DNA of 64,000 nucleotides from Acidimicrobiia bacterium (GTDB lineage: Bacteria > Actinomycetota > Acidimicrobiia > Spongiisociales > ZC4RG35), in contig JANQRA010000003.1 of assembly GCA_028284765.1 (NCBI GenBank), positions 1 through 64,000 on the forward strand. The letters run 5' to 3'. Positions 24,771 to 33,540 of the stretch are shown piece by piece (within the stretch, counting starts at the first letter, position 1; every line of letters starts with the position of its first letter). Both the position numbers and the translations under genes were made by a program. The notes beneath the pieces were generated by a model. It worked only from the letters and a program-made list of their open reading frames with translations. It made no database searches and was not told where the DNA came from.

Positions 24771-26948
24771 TCATTCTTTTTCGGATTCGACGAATACTTC
24801 GCCTGTGTACCCGTCGACCAGAACCTGGGATCCGTCCAAGAGTCGTGCGTTCGCCACGGATGCCACACAAGGAATGCCCATCTCTCGGGCCGTGATCGAT
24901 GAGTGCGCAAGCATTCCACCTGCGGCGGTGACCACCGCCCCGGCCCTACCGAAGAGGGGAGTCCATGCGACATCGGAGTATTCGACGACTAACACCTCGC
25001 CGTCGTCGAGAAGGTCCGCGTCGCTCAGCGAACTGACGAATCTCGCGGTCCCTCTATGTCTGCCCTTGCTGGCCCCAACCCCGACCAACCGCTCGGCGAC
25101 GTTATCCGACTGCGGGAGCCACTCATCGCCGACGATGAGGTCTGGCATGAGCAGGTCTTCCACGGCCTCCATCTCCTCGATGACCCCTTGGACCCTTTCG
25201 GAAAGGTCGGTTGGTTTGACCAACGCTTGGGCTGCCGTTGGGTGGTCGACGTAGAACACATGCTCTGGGTTGGGTATTGCCCCATTCCTCACGAGCCGGT
25301 CTCCCAACTCCAAGTACAGGGGCCTCAGCAGGCCATATCCGTAGGCAAATGTCGCACCGGTTGAATCCCTCAGCTGCTCGTATGTCTGAGCCTTCCGGCG
25401 TTTGCGGGCAAGGCTTGAAGGAAGATCTGTGTGGAACGGCCTTTCGGTGGACGGGTCTGTCGATTCTGTGACAGAGGCCAACGCCAGCTTCAAGACGATC
25501 GTCGGGTCGTCTCTCCATCGTGGAGTTGACAGGTCGTTGGCGTTCTCGCTCAGGTAACCGAACTCTTCGAGCGTGCGGTCGAGTTGCTTGCGTGCTTTGC
25601 CACCGAGCGACTCGAGGCGTCCTGAAGCAGCTGATTCTCGCGACTGTCTAGGCAACTCCATGAGGCTCTGCCCCAAGGCACGAATGTTCGGCCCCGGGTC
25701 GTAGGTCCCGGTGGTGGACAACGAGATCGGGTGAGAGTCGAAGCCTTCCTTCTCTAGCGCTTTGTCGAAGCGTGATGCATGAGCATTGGCAAGGAGTGGG
25801 GCGACGATGTTGAGGTAGGCAGCCTCCTTGCAGAGCTCGGTCAGGTCAGAGATCGCCGTTGTCAGTTCATCGTCGGTCAAGCCAGCGGTCTCCAGTCCGT
25901 CGAACCGGTTGAGCTGTTCCTGCAGCGACTGACGCTCCATTCCTACCCACCGATGTGCTCTCTGCAGTTTCAGAGCGACAGGGAGCATCCGCGGCAGCTT
26001 CAGGAAGGTCTTTGCACCGGGTCGCATCCTGCCTTTGGCGCCAGGGAGACCAAGCAAGTTCTCCAGAGCGTCCCGAGGCATTCCCATCAACTCGAAGATG
26101 TCGCCGATGGCTCGCATGTCGAAGTAAGACCGGTAGGCAAAAGACTTGGCCAGCGCCTCCGGGTCGAGGTCATTCGGTCCTATGGCCTCGGTGAATAGCC
26201 GGACCCAGGCCGAGTTGACCATCGGCACGTTCACCGACCAGACCAGAGGTTTGATCATGCCGGGCATCACGTCCTTGGCGATCCGTCTCGAGTAGATAGG
26301 GACGTCGCTGATGGTGGTTATGGGCCGAATCTGAACGATGTAGAGCTGGCTGCCGTCCCATACCCACTCAAGGTCCGCGGGACCAAACTCGTCCGCGAGT
26401 CGTTGCGTCTCGGCAACGACTTGCTCGATCAACGCCAGATGCGGCGTCTCGATTTGCGGAGTGTTCACGAATTCGTCGTTGCGGTAGGTCCAGCGCATCG
26501 GGTCGGCGCCGTCTTGTAGTAGGGCGTCGCCTCTTCCTTCGATCGCCTCAACGACGATGTCTGAGAGTCCAGTCACAGGGTTTCTGGAAAAGGCGACGCC
26601 CGAAACCACTGGATCGACCATCTCTTGGACGATCACCGTCATTTCGTTTTGGTCTCCTGCAAATTGCCGAACTCGTTCGACTGAATGGGCAACTTCATCG
26701 GCAGGTACCTCGAGTTCGGTGAGATAGGCGCCAGCGGCTGCGGATGTCTCGGTGTCTTCGTCGGCGGCGGAGGAGCGAACGGCGAACTTCGAGTTCTTGT
26801 CCAGGAGTAGCGCTTTGGCGGCCTCTCCGTCCTTCACGATCCAGGTCGTCGGGACCAGCGCACCATTGTTGGCGAGCCAGTCGAGACCCGCAGCTTTGTT
26901 CCCGATCGAGCGAGAACCGGTGGTGTTGGTGACGGCTCGAATGCTCAT
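24771..26948 (-). CDS. PEP-synthase-like / rifampin-phosphotransferase-like enzyme
   Basis: A 725-residue protein with the three-part layout of rifampin phosphotransferase. Residues 1-220 form a PPDK-type ATP-grasp domain (IGNKAAGLDWLANNGALVP; VAFSRNPVTGLSDIVVEAIEG). Residues 230-630 form a large helical substrate region (KPLVWSVNVPMVNSAWVRLF). The C-terminus is a swivelling phosphohistidine domain with GGMLAHSSITAREMGIPCV, where His682 is the expected phospho-carrier. It lacks the C-terminal TIM barrel of PEP synthase. It would move the beta-phosphate of ATP to an unknown acceptor. Its ATG overlaps the DUF6512 gene (ATGA), which in turn overlaps hupE, so it acts with membrane proteins. Confidence 0.78.
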   Translation of the reverse strand: MSIRAVTNTTGSRSIGNKAAGLDWLANNGALVPTTWIVKDGEAAKALLLDKNSKFAVRSSAADEDTETSAAAGAYLTELEVPADEVAHSVERVRQFAGDQNEMTVIVQEMVDPVVSGVAFSRNPVTGLSDIVVEAIEGRGDALLQDGADPMRWTYRNDEFVNTPQIETPHLALIEQVVAETQRLADEFGPADLEWVWDGSQLYIVQIRPITTISDVPIYSRRIAKDVMPGMIKPLVWSVNVPMVNSAWVRLFTEAIGPNDLDPEALAKSFAYRSYFDMRAIGDIFELMGMPRDALENLLGLPGAKGRMRPGAKTFLKLPRMLPVALKLQRAHRWVGMERQSLQEQLNRFDGLETAGLTDDELTTAISDLTELCKEAAYLNIVAPLLANAHASRFDKALEKEGFDSHPISLSTTGTYDPGPNIRALGQSLMELPRQSRESAASGRLESLGGKARKQLDRTLEEFGYLSENANDLSTPRWRDDPTIVLKLALASVTESTDPSTERPFHTDLPSSLARKRRKAQTYEQLRDSTGATFAYGYGLLRPLYLELGDRLVRNGAIPNPEHVFYVDHPTAAQALVKPTDLSERVQGVIEEMEAVEDLLMPDLIVGDEWLPQSDNVAERLVGVGASKGRHRGTARFVSSLSDADLLDDGEVLVVEYSDVAWTPLFGRAGAVVTAAGGMLAHSSITAREMGIPCVASVANARLLDGSQVLVDGYTGEVFVESEKE

Positions 26949-27595
26949 CGATCCGGGAAAACGAGGTAGTCGGAATAGTCGTCGAGAATTCCGTACTCGC
27001 CGGTGTACTCGTAGCCGAAGAAGTTCTCGTACAGGAAGAACTCAGGCGGGTACCAGGCGGCTGTCGCCATGAGAACGGCGAGCACGCCGACGATGACCAA
27101 GCCGGCCGTGTTGTAGCGCTTCGGCTTTGGGTCGGCGGTGAGTATCCGGTAAGACACGATGTTCCCAGCGAGTACTCCGAGAACCCCGGTCCCTATGTCG
27201 AAAACGAGAAGCCCGTTGCCGAGGATGGGGAGAGCAATCCCCAGGTAGAAGTAGAAGGCGAAGATGATGGTGAGCGGTGTCACCAGCATGGCCAGGCCTT
27301 TGCCCCACCAGTAGTTGTTGACGCTGTTGCGCATGTATGCGTGCTGAACCAACGCGTAGACGAGGGCCGGCCAGAAGTAGAGCTTGAGATGCTCGAAGGT
27401 GCTTTCGTTCACTGAGCCGAATACAGCTACCACTTGGTTGAAGTCGGACAATTCGAAGGCGAAGTGGAGGCTGCCGGCAACGACGTTGATGACACCGAAG
27501 GCGCCTATCTCCCAGGCGAGGACTCTCCGTTTGTCGATTTTGAGGGGCCCACTTCGATCGACCTTTGCGTCGGCTGAGCTATCTACGGAGGTCAC
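26945..27595 (-). CDS. DUF6512-like membrane protein
   Basis: A 216-residue protein with about six membrane spans. It contains the block RVLAWEIGAFGVINVVAGSLHF, the conserved VFGSVNESTFEHLKLYFWP and a C-terminal block WYPPEFFLYENFFG, which I associate with DUF6512. Function is unknown. The start is GTG 27595, overlapping the hupE stop (GTGA), and its stop overlaps the start of the PEP-utilising enzyme. The conserved Glu/His in NESTFEHLK inside the membrane could bind a metal; that is inference. Confidence 0.62.
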   Translation of the reverse strand: MTSVDSSADAKVDRSGPLKIDKRRVLAWEIGAFGVINVVAGSLHFAFELSDFNQVVAVFGSVNESTFEHLKLYFWPALVYALVQHAYMRNSVNNYWWGKGLAMLVTPLTIIFAFYFYLGIALPILGNGLLVFDIGTGVLGVLAGNIVSYRILTADPKPKRYNTAGLVIVGVLAVLMATAAWYPPEFFLYENFFGYEYTGEYGILDDYSDYLVFPDR

Positions 27596-28200
27596 AGCAC
27601 ACCAACGATGAACAGGATTCCAATGACCACAAAGATCCCGCCGATCGCTCGCAGGACCGGTCGTCCCGCCGGGTACCTGCGTGAGATGTCGCCGATCAAG
27701 ACTCCTAGAAGGTGGATTAGGGCTGTCCCGAGTAGGAAGCCTCCTGCGTAGACGAATGGCTCGGCGATGTCCGGAATCTCCAGTCCGTGGGCATATCCGT
27801 GAAAGAAGCCAAAGAACGCAACTGCCCCCATGGCGACTGAGGTCTGCAGAGTTCGATCAAGTGCGATCACCGCACCGAGAGCTATCACCGACAAGGCGAT
27901 CGCCAATTCGACGAAACCAACCGTGATCCCAAGGTCATTGGCACCGGCGACGCCTCCGACTGCCATCGCGACCACGAACGTCGTAGGAACTGTCCAGATC
28001 GCTCGACCCCCGATGAACGCGGAGACGATACCGACAGCCACCATCGCCAAGAAGTGGTCCAATCCAAGGACCGGATGGAGAAAGCCTCCCAGGAAAGAGC
28101 CAAACTCGATGACTTGGTCTTCATGGGCTAAGGCCGGAAGCGGTACGACCATGAACAGGGCTGTAAGCGCGGCAAGCCGCGCAGTTCTAAGGACTCTCAT
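27592..28200 (-). CDS. HupE/UreJ family membrane protein
   Basis: A 202-residue protein with a signal-like first segment (LPALAHEDQ after residue 25) and five to six further spans. The family signatures are FLHPVLGLDHFLAMVAVG, with the HPxxGxDH metal motif, and FFGFFHGYAHGLEIP. HupE/UreJ proteins take up nickel or cobalt for hydrogenases and ureases. No such metalloenzyme is encoded in the window. It heads the operon hupE-DUF6512-PEP-utilising enzyme, so the metal may serve another purpose here. Confidence 0.85.
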   Translation of the reverse strand: MRVLRTARLAALTALFMVVPLPALAHEDQVIEFGSFLGGFLHPVLGLDHFLAMVAVGIVSAFIGGRAIWTVPTTFVVAMAVGGVAGANDLGITVGFVELAIALSVIALGAVIALDRTLQTSVAMGAVAFFGFFHGYAHGLEIPDIAEPFVYAGGFLLGTALIHLLGVLIGDISRRYPAGRPVLRAIGGIFVVIGILFIVGVL

Positions 28201-28285
28201 TGGCAGGCATTCGTAGGGCTAGTGGCTATCGGATGACCCTGCTCGCCTCGCAACCGTTTCCACTGCTGGCTACGAATATGGGTTC

Positions 28286-29014
28286 ATGACCGCAAACCTC
28301 ATCGCTCTCGGCGCTGGATACCTCATCGGCTCGATCTCCTTTGCCCGAGTGCTCGCCCGGCTCTTCGTGCCGCAGGACAAGCTGAAGGGAACCAGTCTCA
28401 GCTGGGGTGAGGAGGAGGCTTTCACTTCGACGAATGTGAGTGCAATGACCCTCCGGGAAGTCGCTCCGAAGCTGGGTCCGTGGGCCGGGGTCTTGGACAT
28501 CCTCAAAGCTCTCGTCCCAGTGCTGGTACTGAGGCTTGTCTTCCCGGACGAGGCCTACGCCGTCATCTATGCCGCGGCGGCGACCGTGGGTCACGTGTTC
28601 CCGATCTACTACAGATTCAAAGGGGGGCGGGGCACATCGACGATTCTCGGTGCGGTGATGGTGCTCGACCCGTTGGCCTTTCCGATCACGCTCGTCGCTG
28701 GCTACTTGATCGGCCTTTACATCTTCAAGGATGTCTTGTTGGCGCACCACGCAGGATGGATCGTTCTGCTGCCTGTGTACTTTGCGATCACTGGCCAGTG
28801 GGATTTGGTGGTCTACGCCTTGGTGATCAACGTCGCTCGATGGAGCGTTTCCGGGCCTGAAATCAAGGAGTGGCTTGGATACCGCAAGGCTGGGGCTTTG
28901 CAGAGCGAGGCGTTTCACGATGAGATCGAGAAGGTCCACATCGGATACATCCACCGCTTTCTCCGCCTCCGAGGCTGGATTCACTACCCGTACATGGATT
29001 CGGAGCCCGGCTGA
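28286..29014 (+). CDS. PlsY-like membrane acyltransferase, divergent paralogue
   Basis: A 242-residue membrane protein of the glycerol-3-phosphate acyltransferase PlsY fold. It keeps LIGSISFARVLARL at the first span, a variant of the first active motif (STNVSAMTLRE), GVLDILKALVPVLVLRL, and the phosphate motif KGGRGTSTILG. PlsY moves an acyl chain from acyl-phosphate to glycerol-3-phosphate. The usual GSGNVGATN motif is altered here, and a polar C-terminal tail of about 50 residues (KEWLGYRKAGAL onward) is extra. A canonical PlsY lies at 45789, so this copy may use another acceptor. GAATAT lies 6 nt before the ATG. Confidence 0.75.
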   Translation: MTANLIALGAGYLIGSISFARVLARLFVPQDKLKGTSLSWGEEEAFTSTNVSAMTLREVAPKLGPWAGVLDILKALVPVLVLRLVFPDEAYAVIYAAAATVGHVFPIYYRFKGGRGTSTILGAVMVLDPLAFPITLVAGYLIGLYIFKDVLLAHHAGWIVLLPVYFAITGQWDLVVYALVINVARWSVSGPEIKEWLGYRKAGALQSEAFHDEIEKVHIGYIHRFLRLRGWIHYPYMDSEPG

Positions 29015-29031
29015 ACTGCCACTCTTTTGCG

Positions 29032-30255
29032 TTACCCATGATCGGTCTTGGCTGACTCCAATGGTTCTACCTGTCCGACCGCCCACCAACCGACCAGGAG
29101 CGGAACAGCTGCTGCGAGTACACCGGCACGTGGGGAGACGAGGTCGGCGACCACACCATCGATGATCCCGGCCAGGGGTCGAGATCCGAGGAAAGCCATG
29201 CTCCAGAGAGCCATTACGCGCCCCCGCATGTCTTCGTCGAGCCTTTGCTGGAGATTTGAGTTCGTCGTGGTTACCCCAAGGAGGAAACCGACGCCGGAGA
29301 CGAAGAGGGCGATGAGAACGACGGCCTCGTTCGGTGCCGCGGCCATGGCGATTAGCCCAACCGCCAATACGACTATGCCGGCTCTCGTAGTCGTCTCAAG
29401 ACTGATTCGCCGTCGGAGACGACCGACGAGAAACGACATGGTCGCCGCACCGGCTCCGAATGCCGCTACCTGGAGTCCCACGAACCACTCGCCCTGGCCG
29501 AAAAGGTCGGCATAGGCAGGGGACAGAGTGTTGGCGGGGTCGCCCGCCCAGCCGACGGTGAGGGTGACGACGACCAGCCAGATCATCGACTTCCTTTCCT
29601 TTACGTATGTCAGCCCGGCTCTTACTGACCGATCGCCGCTGGAACGAGTGACTTCACGCGGACGAATCACGACCAGCACGACGATGAGAGGAAGGAACGT
29701 GAGAACATTGATTCCGAAAGCCCACGCGGCACCGGCGGCCGCGACCACCAGTCCCGCCAGAGCAGGTCCGACTGCCCGGGCCAACGTGAAACTCGACGAG
29801 TTCAACGCAATGGCCTCCTCGAGATCCTCCGGTTCGACGAGGGCGGGAACCAAAGCGTTCATCGCGGAGATGCCAAGCGCATATCCGATGCCGATGACCC
29901 CGCTGGCCGCCAGGACCGGCCAGACTCCGGGGAGCCCATCGACACCAGCCAATCCAACCCAGATCGCAAGCCCGGTCGCCCCGGCGGCAGAAATCGCCGA
30001 GGCAGCGACGAGAAGTCGGCGCCGGTCGTATTGATCTGCCAATGAGCCAGACAGCGGGCTCAGGACAAGGGTTCCTAGGAACTGCAGGACACTCACCATT
30101 CCGACGAGCGTGTTGGACCCAGTCAGTTGAAAGACGACGATCCCCGCAGCAACGTTCTGAAACCAGTTCCCGATGTTCGACGTGAAGTTGCCCGCGAGAT
30201 ACGGGCCGAATCGACGGTCTCTCAACACTCGGAGCGGACTCTTGCCTTTGGTCAC
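29032..30255 (-). CDS. MFS transporter (EntS/MacB-like drug or siderophore exporter family)
   Basis: A 407-residue carrier with twelve hydrophobic spans. The N-terminus (RRFGPYLAGNFTSNIGNWFQNVAAGIVVFQLTG, in two overlapping pieces) and the loop GSLADQYDRRRLLV, the MFS motif A, place it in the MFS_3/EntS-like group. Such proteins export siderophores or drugs by proton antiport. The start is taken as GTG 30255 (VTKGKSPLRVLRDRRF), because the longer frame overlaps the divergent promoter region. It converges with the PlsY paralogue. Confidence 0.82.
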   Translation of the reverse strand: MTKGKSPLRVLRDRRFGPYLAGNFTSNIGNWFQNVAAGIVVFQLTGSNTLVGMVSVLQFLGTLVLSPLSGSLADQYDRRRLLVAASAISAAGATGLAIWVGLAGVDGLPGVWPVLAASGVIGIGYALGISAMNALVPALVEPEDLEEAIALNSSSFTLARAVGPALAGLVVAAAGAAWAFGINVLTFLPLIVVLVVIRPREVTRSSGDRSVRAGLTYVKERKSMIWLVVVTLTVGWAGDPANTLSPAYADLFGQGEWFVGLQVAAFGAGAATMSFLVGRLRRRISLETTTRAGIVVLAVGLIAMAAAPNEAVVLIALFVSGVGFLLGVTTTNSNLQQRLDEDMRGRVMALWSMAFLGSRPLAGIIDGVVADLVSPRAGVLAAAVPLLVGWWAVGQVEPLESAKTDHG

Positions 30256-30322
30256 CTCAGTTGCTGCTCCGACACGCCAAGCGGCCACCCTATGGCACTC
30301 CAGGTCGGCGACCAAGACGGCC

Positions 30323-30328
30323 TAGTGT
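30323..30328 (+). promoter_or_regulatory. -10 box of a probable leaderless transcript
   Basis: TAGTGT ends 7 nt before the GTG at 30336. Confidence 0.45.
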
Positions 30329-30335
30329 CGACGAG

Positions 30336-31211
30336 GTGACCTCTCTTGATCGCACCCACCTCCGAACCAGAGTCAATGAGATGTATGCCAGAGAGCTCAA
30401 CGAGCTGGGCGATCGAACATTCAAGATGCTCGACGAGGCAAGAAGGTGGGACCTGGCACCAGCTCTCGCGTCAGGAGGTGTCGTGACATTCGCTCATGTG
30501 AACGTCGCTGACTGCGGTGTACACGTGGCCGCTGCTGTGAACGCAGCGTTGGACACAGGTGCGGAAACGGTGCTGGCCATAAGCGTCCTCCACGCCTTCA
30601 CCGAGGAGATGGAACTTGCCCGGCGCGACGTTTCCAGCGCCGGAGGAAGCCCCTCTTCACACTCGTTGTGGGGGATTCAGGGCCCCGGGCTCGACTTCAG
30701 AGACGAATGGAAGGGTGACCACGCCGTCCGTGGACTGCGTCACTTCTGGCAAGCCGAGACGAAGCGACGTGGAATCACTGATCGACGGTTGGTCGAGCGC
30801 TATCCGTTCCTCGTGGGCGGACGTCCAGAGGACCTCCCCAACATCGAGGAAACGGCAGAAATCGCCGAAGACGCCGTTGTGCTTGCAACCGGCGACCAGG
30901 TCCATCACGGGATCGCCTACGGCACACCTGGGAATGAGGCTCTGGAAATCGAGCCACTCGGTCTGTCCATGGCCCGTAACTCAATGGAAGTGGGAATCGG
31001 CTTTCTTGAGATGGGGGACTACGCCGGGTACGACCGTCACTGTGTGGACGCCAAGAGCGACGATCGGGATGCCGCCCAGCTCTATCGATTCCTACGTGGG
31101 CCGATGCGAGGGACCTTGATCGATGTCGGCGTGTCTGACGCTTCGGAGCTCTATGGCGCCCCGTCACCCTCGTGGGCTGCAGGCGGCTTCATCGTCTTCG
31201 ATTCGGTTTGA
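30336..31211 (+). CDS. Uncharacterised cytoplasmic protein, His/Asp-rich
   Basis: A 291-residue soluble protein that I do not recognise. It has well-formed blocks that look catalytic: VVTFAHVNVADCGVHVAAAVN, LAISVLHAFTEEME, GPGLDFRDEWKGDHAVRGLRHFW and LATGDQVHHGIAYG. Several conserved-looking His and Asp residues suggest a metal-dependent enzyme. The overall pattern recalls MEMO/LigB-like folds, but similarity is too weak to claim. The start is GTG 30336, with a TAGTGT box 7 nt upstream. It is divergent from the MFS exporter and 48 bp upstream of the lipoprotein at 31260 on the same strand, so the two may be co-expressed. Confidence 0.7.
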   Translation: MTSLDRTHLRTRVNEMYARELNELGDRTFKMLDEARRWDLAPALASGGVVTFAHVNVADCGVHVAAAVNAALDTGAETVLAISVLHAFTEEMELARRDVSSAGGSPSSHSLWGIQGPGLDFRDEWKGDHAVRGLRHFWQAETKRRGITDRRLVERYPFLVGGRPEDLPNIEETAEIAEDAVVLATGDQVHHGIAYGTPGNEALEIEPLGLSMARNSMEVGIGFLEMGDYAGYDRHCVDAKSDDRDAAQLYRFLRGPMRGTLIDVGVSDASELYGAPSPSWAAGGFIVFDSV

Positions 31212-31259
31212 TGATCTGACCCGCCACTGCAAGGGCGACGCTCGTGCCACACTGAGGTA

Positions 31260-33014
31260 GTGGTGACACTCCACCGCTTCAACCGTTCAACACTCTTCCT
31301 GCTCGTCGCCGGCGCTCTCGTTCTCGCTGGTTGCTCGACCTTCCTTGGAGAGACTCCAGTCGAGACCACAACCCAGGGGACACTCGCTCCGACCAGCACT
31401 ACCTCCACGACAACAGCCGCTGCTTCTGCGTGCATCGAGACTTCGACCGCCGTCTCACCAATCGACACCGGTGGAGCGGGAACTGACGCCATTGCCCTCT
31501 CCGAGCAGTACTTCAGTTGCTCGCCTGATGTCGTTCTGGTGGGTGAAACCAATCTGAGCGAAGTGGCGGCTGCCGCTCAGTTGGCAGCAGCGTTGAAGGT
31601 CCCCCTCCTCATTCCTGACCCATTTCTGGCCGCTGAGCTCGCTCGTCTCGAACCGGAGCGCTTGCACATCGTGGGGTCAGCGGTTGTCAACGCCTCCGAG
31701 GAAGTCGAGGTGAATCGACTCGACGTGGCAGGGGCGATGCAAGCAGTTGGAGAGGCTCTCGGCGTATCACCTGAAGACCCCGATGATCCGACCTCTGTCG
31801 TCGCCGATACGGTCCTTGCGATCGAGGGTGGCGAGGGTGCTGTCGATCCAAGTTCCTGGCCGCCGTCCGTCTCCGATCCCGATGCCCTTGCGAGTGGTCT
31901 CGCACGCGACACACAAGGTCAGATTGTTTGGCTGGTTGATGCGGATGACCCGCTTTCAGCTCTCCTGGCGTCGGTATATGCGAAAACGGTCGAAGCGTCC
32001 TTGGTTGCCGTGGCGGCCGATGATCTCTTCCACTACCCGCAGGTTGGTGCAGCGATCGCTGGATACCCGGAACAGGTGCTCAGACCGGTGGGTTTCTCAT
32101 CTGAGTTGGACGACTGGAAGCTGAGAACCCTTGTCCGGGGTTTGGAACTTCCTGGCGGTGGATTCGAACTGTTCAAAGGCCCGGTCCAGCGTCGGCTTGT
32201 CGGTTTCTATGGCAATCCGATCTCACCGGCTTTGGGTGCGATGGGTCAAGTGCGCCCCGAGGAGGCCCTTCGGCTGATGCGCGAAGGCGGAATCCTCGAT
32301 GGATACCTTCAAACGGGTTGTTTCCCTTCGCCATGCGTCGGCACCGTCCAACCAGGTCTGCTCGACGGATTTGCAGTTGACGGCTCCCACGTCGTCCCGA
32401 TGTTCAACTACATCGGGAGCGTCGCTCAGCCCAGATGTGGCACTGCACTGTTCCCGATCGACGAATTCCAGGACGGAATCAATGTCGCAGGAGAAGAAGG
32501 TGGATACGTCCTGTTTGACCTTCAGCCGGGCAGCGACGACTTCCTCAGTCAGGTCCAGTTCTACGAAGAGGCGCTCCGGCTGCCCTATGTGGGTGTGGGC
32601 CTCGACCCTGAGTGGCGCTGTTCATGGCCAGGTATGACCGACTTCAACCGCAGAGGCACCGTGGATGCTGCCGAAGTGAACGAGGTGATTGATTGGCTGG
32701 CCGATCTGGTCAACGAAGAAGCGCTGCCCCAGAAGCTCCTAGTCATTCAGCAGTTTCGACTGGACATGATCCAGAACCGAGAGCTACTCATCGAGCGTCC
32801 TGAAGTGCAGGTAGTGATTCAGATGGACGGGGAGGGGCAAGGCAGCCTGGCCAGCAAAGACGGGACTTGGAACAGGATCACCGAGGGCACCGAAGACGAC
32901 CATTGGACGTGGGGATGGAAGAACTTCTTCGTCAGGGACCATCCCAACGGCCCTTACACGCCCCAGCAAACGATCGATCGCCTACCGAACCCGGTCTACA
33001 TCACTTATCAGTAG
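31260..33014 (+). CDS. Large lipoprotein with cell-wall-binding-repeat-like N-terminal region
   Basis: A 584-residue surface lipoprotein. The signal ends LVLAGC with Cys25, followed by a Thr/Ser-rich linker (about 30-55). Residues 65-260 alternate strand and helix in a way that resembles cell wall-binding repeat 2 proteins (DVVLVGETNLSEVAAAAQLAAAL; LHIVGSAVVNASEEV). Residues 290-584 look like a TIM-barrel-type domain, with strands YVGVGLDPEWRC, LVIQQFRLDM and VQVVIQMDGE. It is not assigned to an enzyme family. Its 3' end overlaps the convergent SRPBCC gene by 14 bp. Confidence 0.72.
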   Translation: MVTLHRFNRSTLFLLVAGALVLAGCSTFLGETPVETTTQGTLAPTSTTSTTTAAASACIETSTAVSPIDTGGAGTDAIALSEQYFSCSPDVVLVGETNLSEVAAAAQLAAALKVPLLIPDPFLAAELARLEPERLHIVGSAVVNASEEVEVNRLDVAGAMQAVGEALGVSPEDPDDPTSVVADTVLAIEGGEGAVDPSSWPPSVSDPDALASGLARDTQGQIVWLVDADDPLSALLASVYAKTVEASLVAVAADDLFHYPQVGAAIAGYPEQVLRPVGFSSELDDWKLRTLVRGLELPGGGFELFKGPVQRRLVGFYGNPISPALGAMGQVRPEEALRLMREGGILDGYLQTGCFPSPCVGTVQPGLLDGFAVDGSHVVPMFNYIGSVAQPRCGTALFPIDEFQDGINVAGEEGGYVLFDLQPGSDDFLSQVQFYEEALRLPYVGVGLDPEWRCSWPGMTDFNRRGTVDAAEVNEVIDWLADLVNEEALPQKLLVIQQFRLDMIQNRELLIERPEVQVVIQMDGEGQGSLASKDGTWNRITEGTEDDHWTWGWKNFFVRDHPNGPYTPQQTIDRLPNPVYITYQ

Positions 33015-33459
33015 CCGAGTCCAGGTGGCCTGAGGTCGTCGCTTGAGATTCGCAGAACTGCTTGAACTTTCGATGTTGGGTCCTGAGATCGCGCTTGATG
33101 AGAGGCTTGAGAAAGGGGAAAAGGGCCTTCATCACACCTTTCGGATGAGGCTCGAATTCGATGACCAATTCCGTACCGGACGGTGCCGCCCCAAAGTGGA
33201 ATGAGGCGTCCACGTCTAGTGCCTTGTTGGCGACTGAGAACTCGAGCAGTCCGGGTCGGTCGAAGGTGGTGATGGTGGACGTCATCTCCTGGCCTCGGTT
33301 GATGGCAACGAATTCTGTTCCAAGCGCAATAGGACCGTCGGTCTTCATCTCTGCTCTCGAGGCGGCGTCATTCCACTCGGGCAACTTGCGGACATCGGCC
33401 ATCAGGTCGAACGCCAGTGCTGGGGGGCACTCGATCGTCATGTGTTCTCTGATGGGCAT
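33001..33459 (-). CDS. SRPBCC (START/polyketide-cyclase-like) family protein
   Basis: A 152-residue ligand-binding protein. The pattern is that of small SRPBCC proteins: I-x-CPPALAFDLMADVRKLPEWN, LGTEFVAINRG, then the antiparallel sheet (LEFSVANKALDVDASFHFG; TELVIEFEPHPKG) and a long C-terminal helix (LIKRDLRTQHRKFKQFCESQ). It would hold a hydrophobic compound or act in its turnover. Its promoter overlaps the palindromic operator shared with the divergent TetR regulator, so it is probably derepressed by a small ligand. GAGGAAAC precedes the ATG. Confidence 0.82.
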   Translation of the reverse strand: MPIREHMTIECPPALAFDLMADVRKLPEWNDAASRAEMKTDGPIALGTEFVAINRGQEMTSTITTFDRPGLLEFSVANKALDVDASFHFGAAPSGTELVIEFEPHPKGVMKALFPFLKPLIKRDLRTQHRKFKQFCESQATTSGHLDSATDK

Positions 33460-33477
33460 CTCTGTTTCCTCGCCTAA

Positions 33478-33507
33478 ATGATAGTAATACTATCATAAAG
33501 ATAGTAA
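33478..33507. promoter_or_regulatory. Operator for the TetR regulator: 19-bp palindrome plus a third half-site
   Basis: ATGATAGT-AAT-ACTATCAT at 33478-33496 is a perfect inverted repeat. A further half-site GATAGTAAC follows at 33500. The site lies in the 81-bp gap between the SRPBCC gene and the divergent tetR gene and covers the -10 region of the former. Confidence 0.8.
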
Positions 33508-33519
33508 CGCTCTTGTCAA
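33492..33519 (-). promoter_or_regulatory. Promoter of the SRPBCC gene
   Basis: On the minus strand TTGACA (33519-33514) and TATGAT (33497-33492) are 16 bp apart. The -10 box lies within the palindromic operator, so repressor binding would exclude RNA polymerase. On the plus strand TATACT at 33524 may serve tetR. Confidence 0.7.
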
Positions 33520-33540
33520 GCTGTATACTTGACTGGGCCA

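Noticed and set aside
28226-29089. Long open frame antisense to the PlsY paralogue
   Set aside because: The plus strand encodes a recognisable PlsY-like protein; the minus frame has no family features and is a codon-bias shadow.
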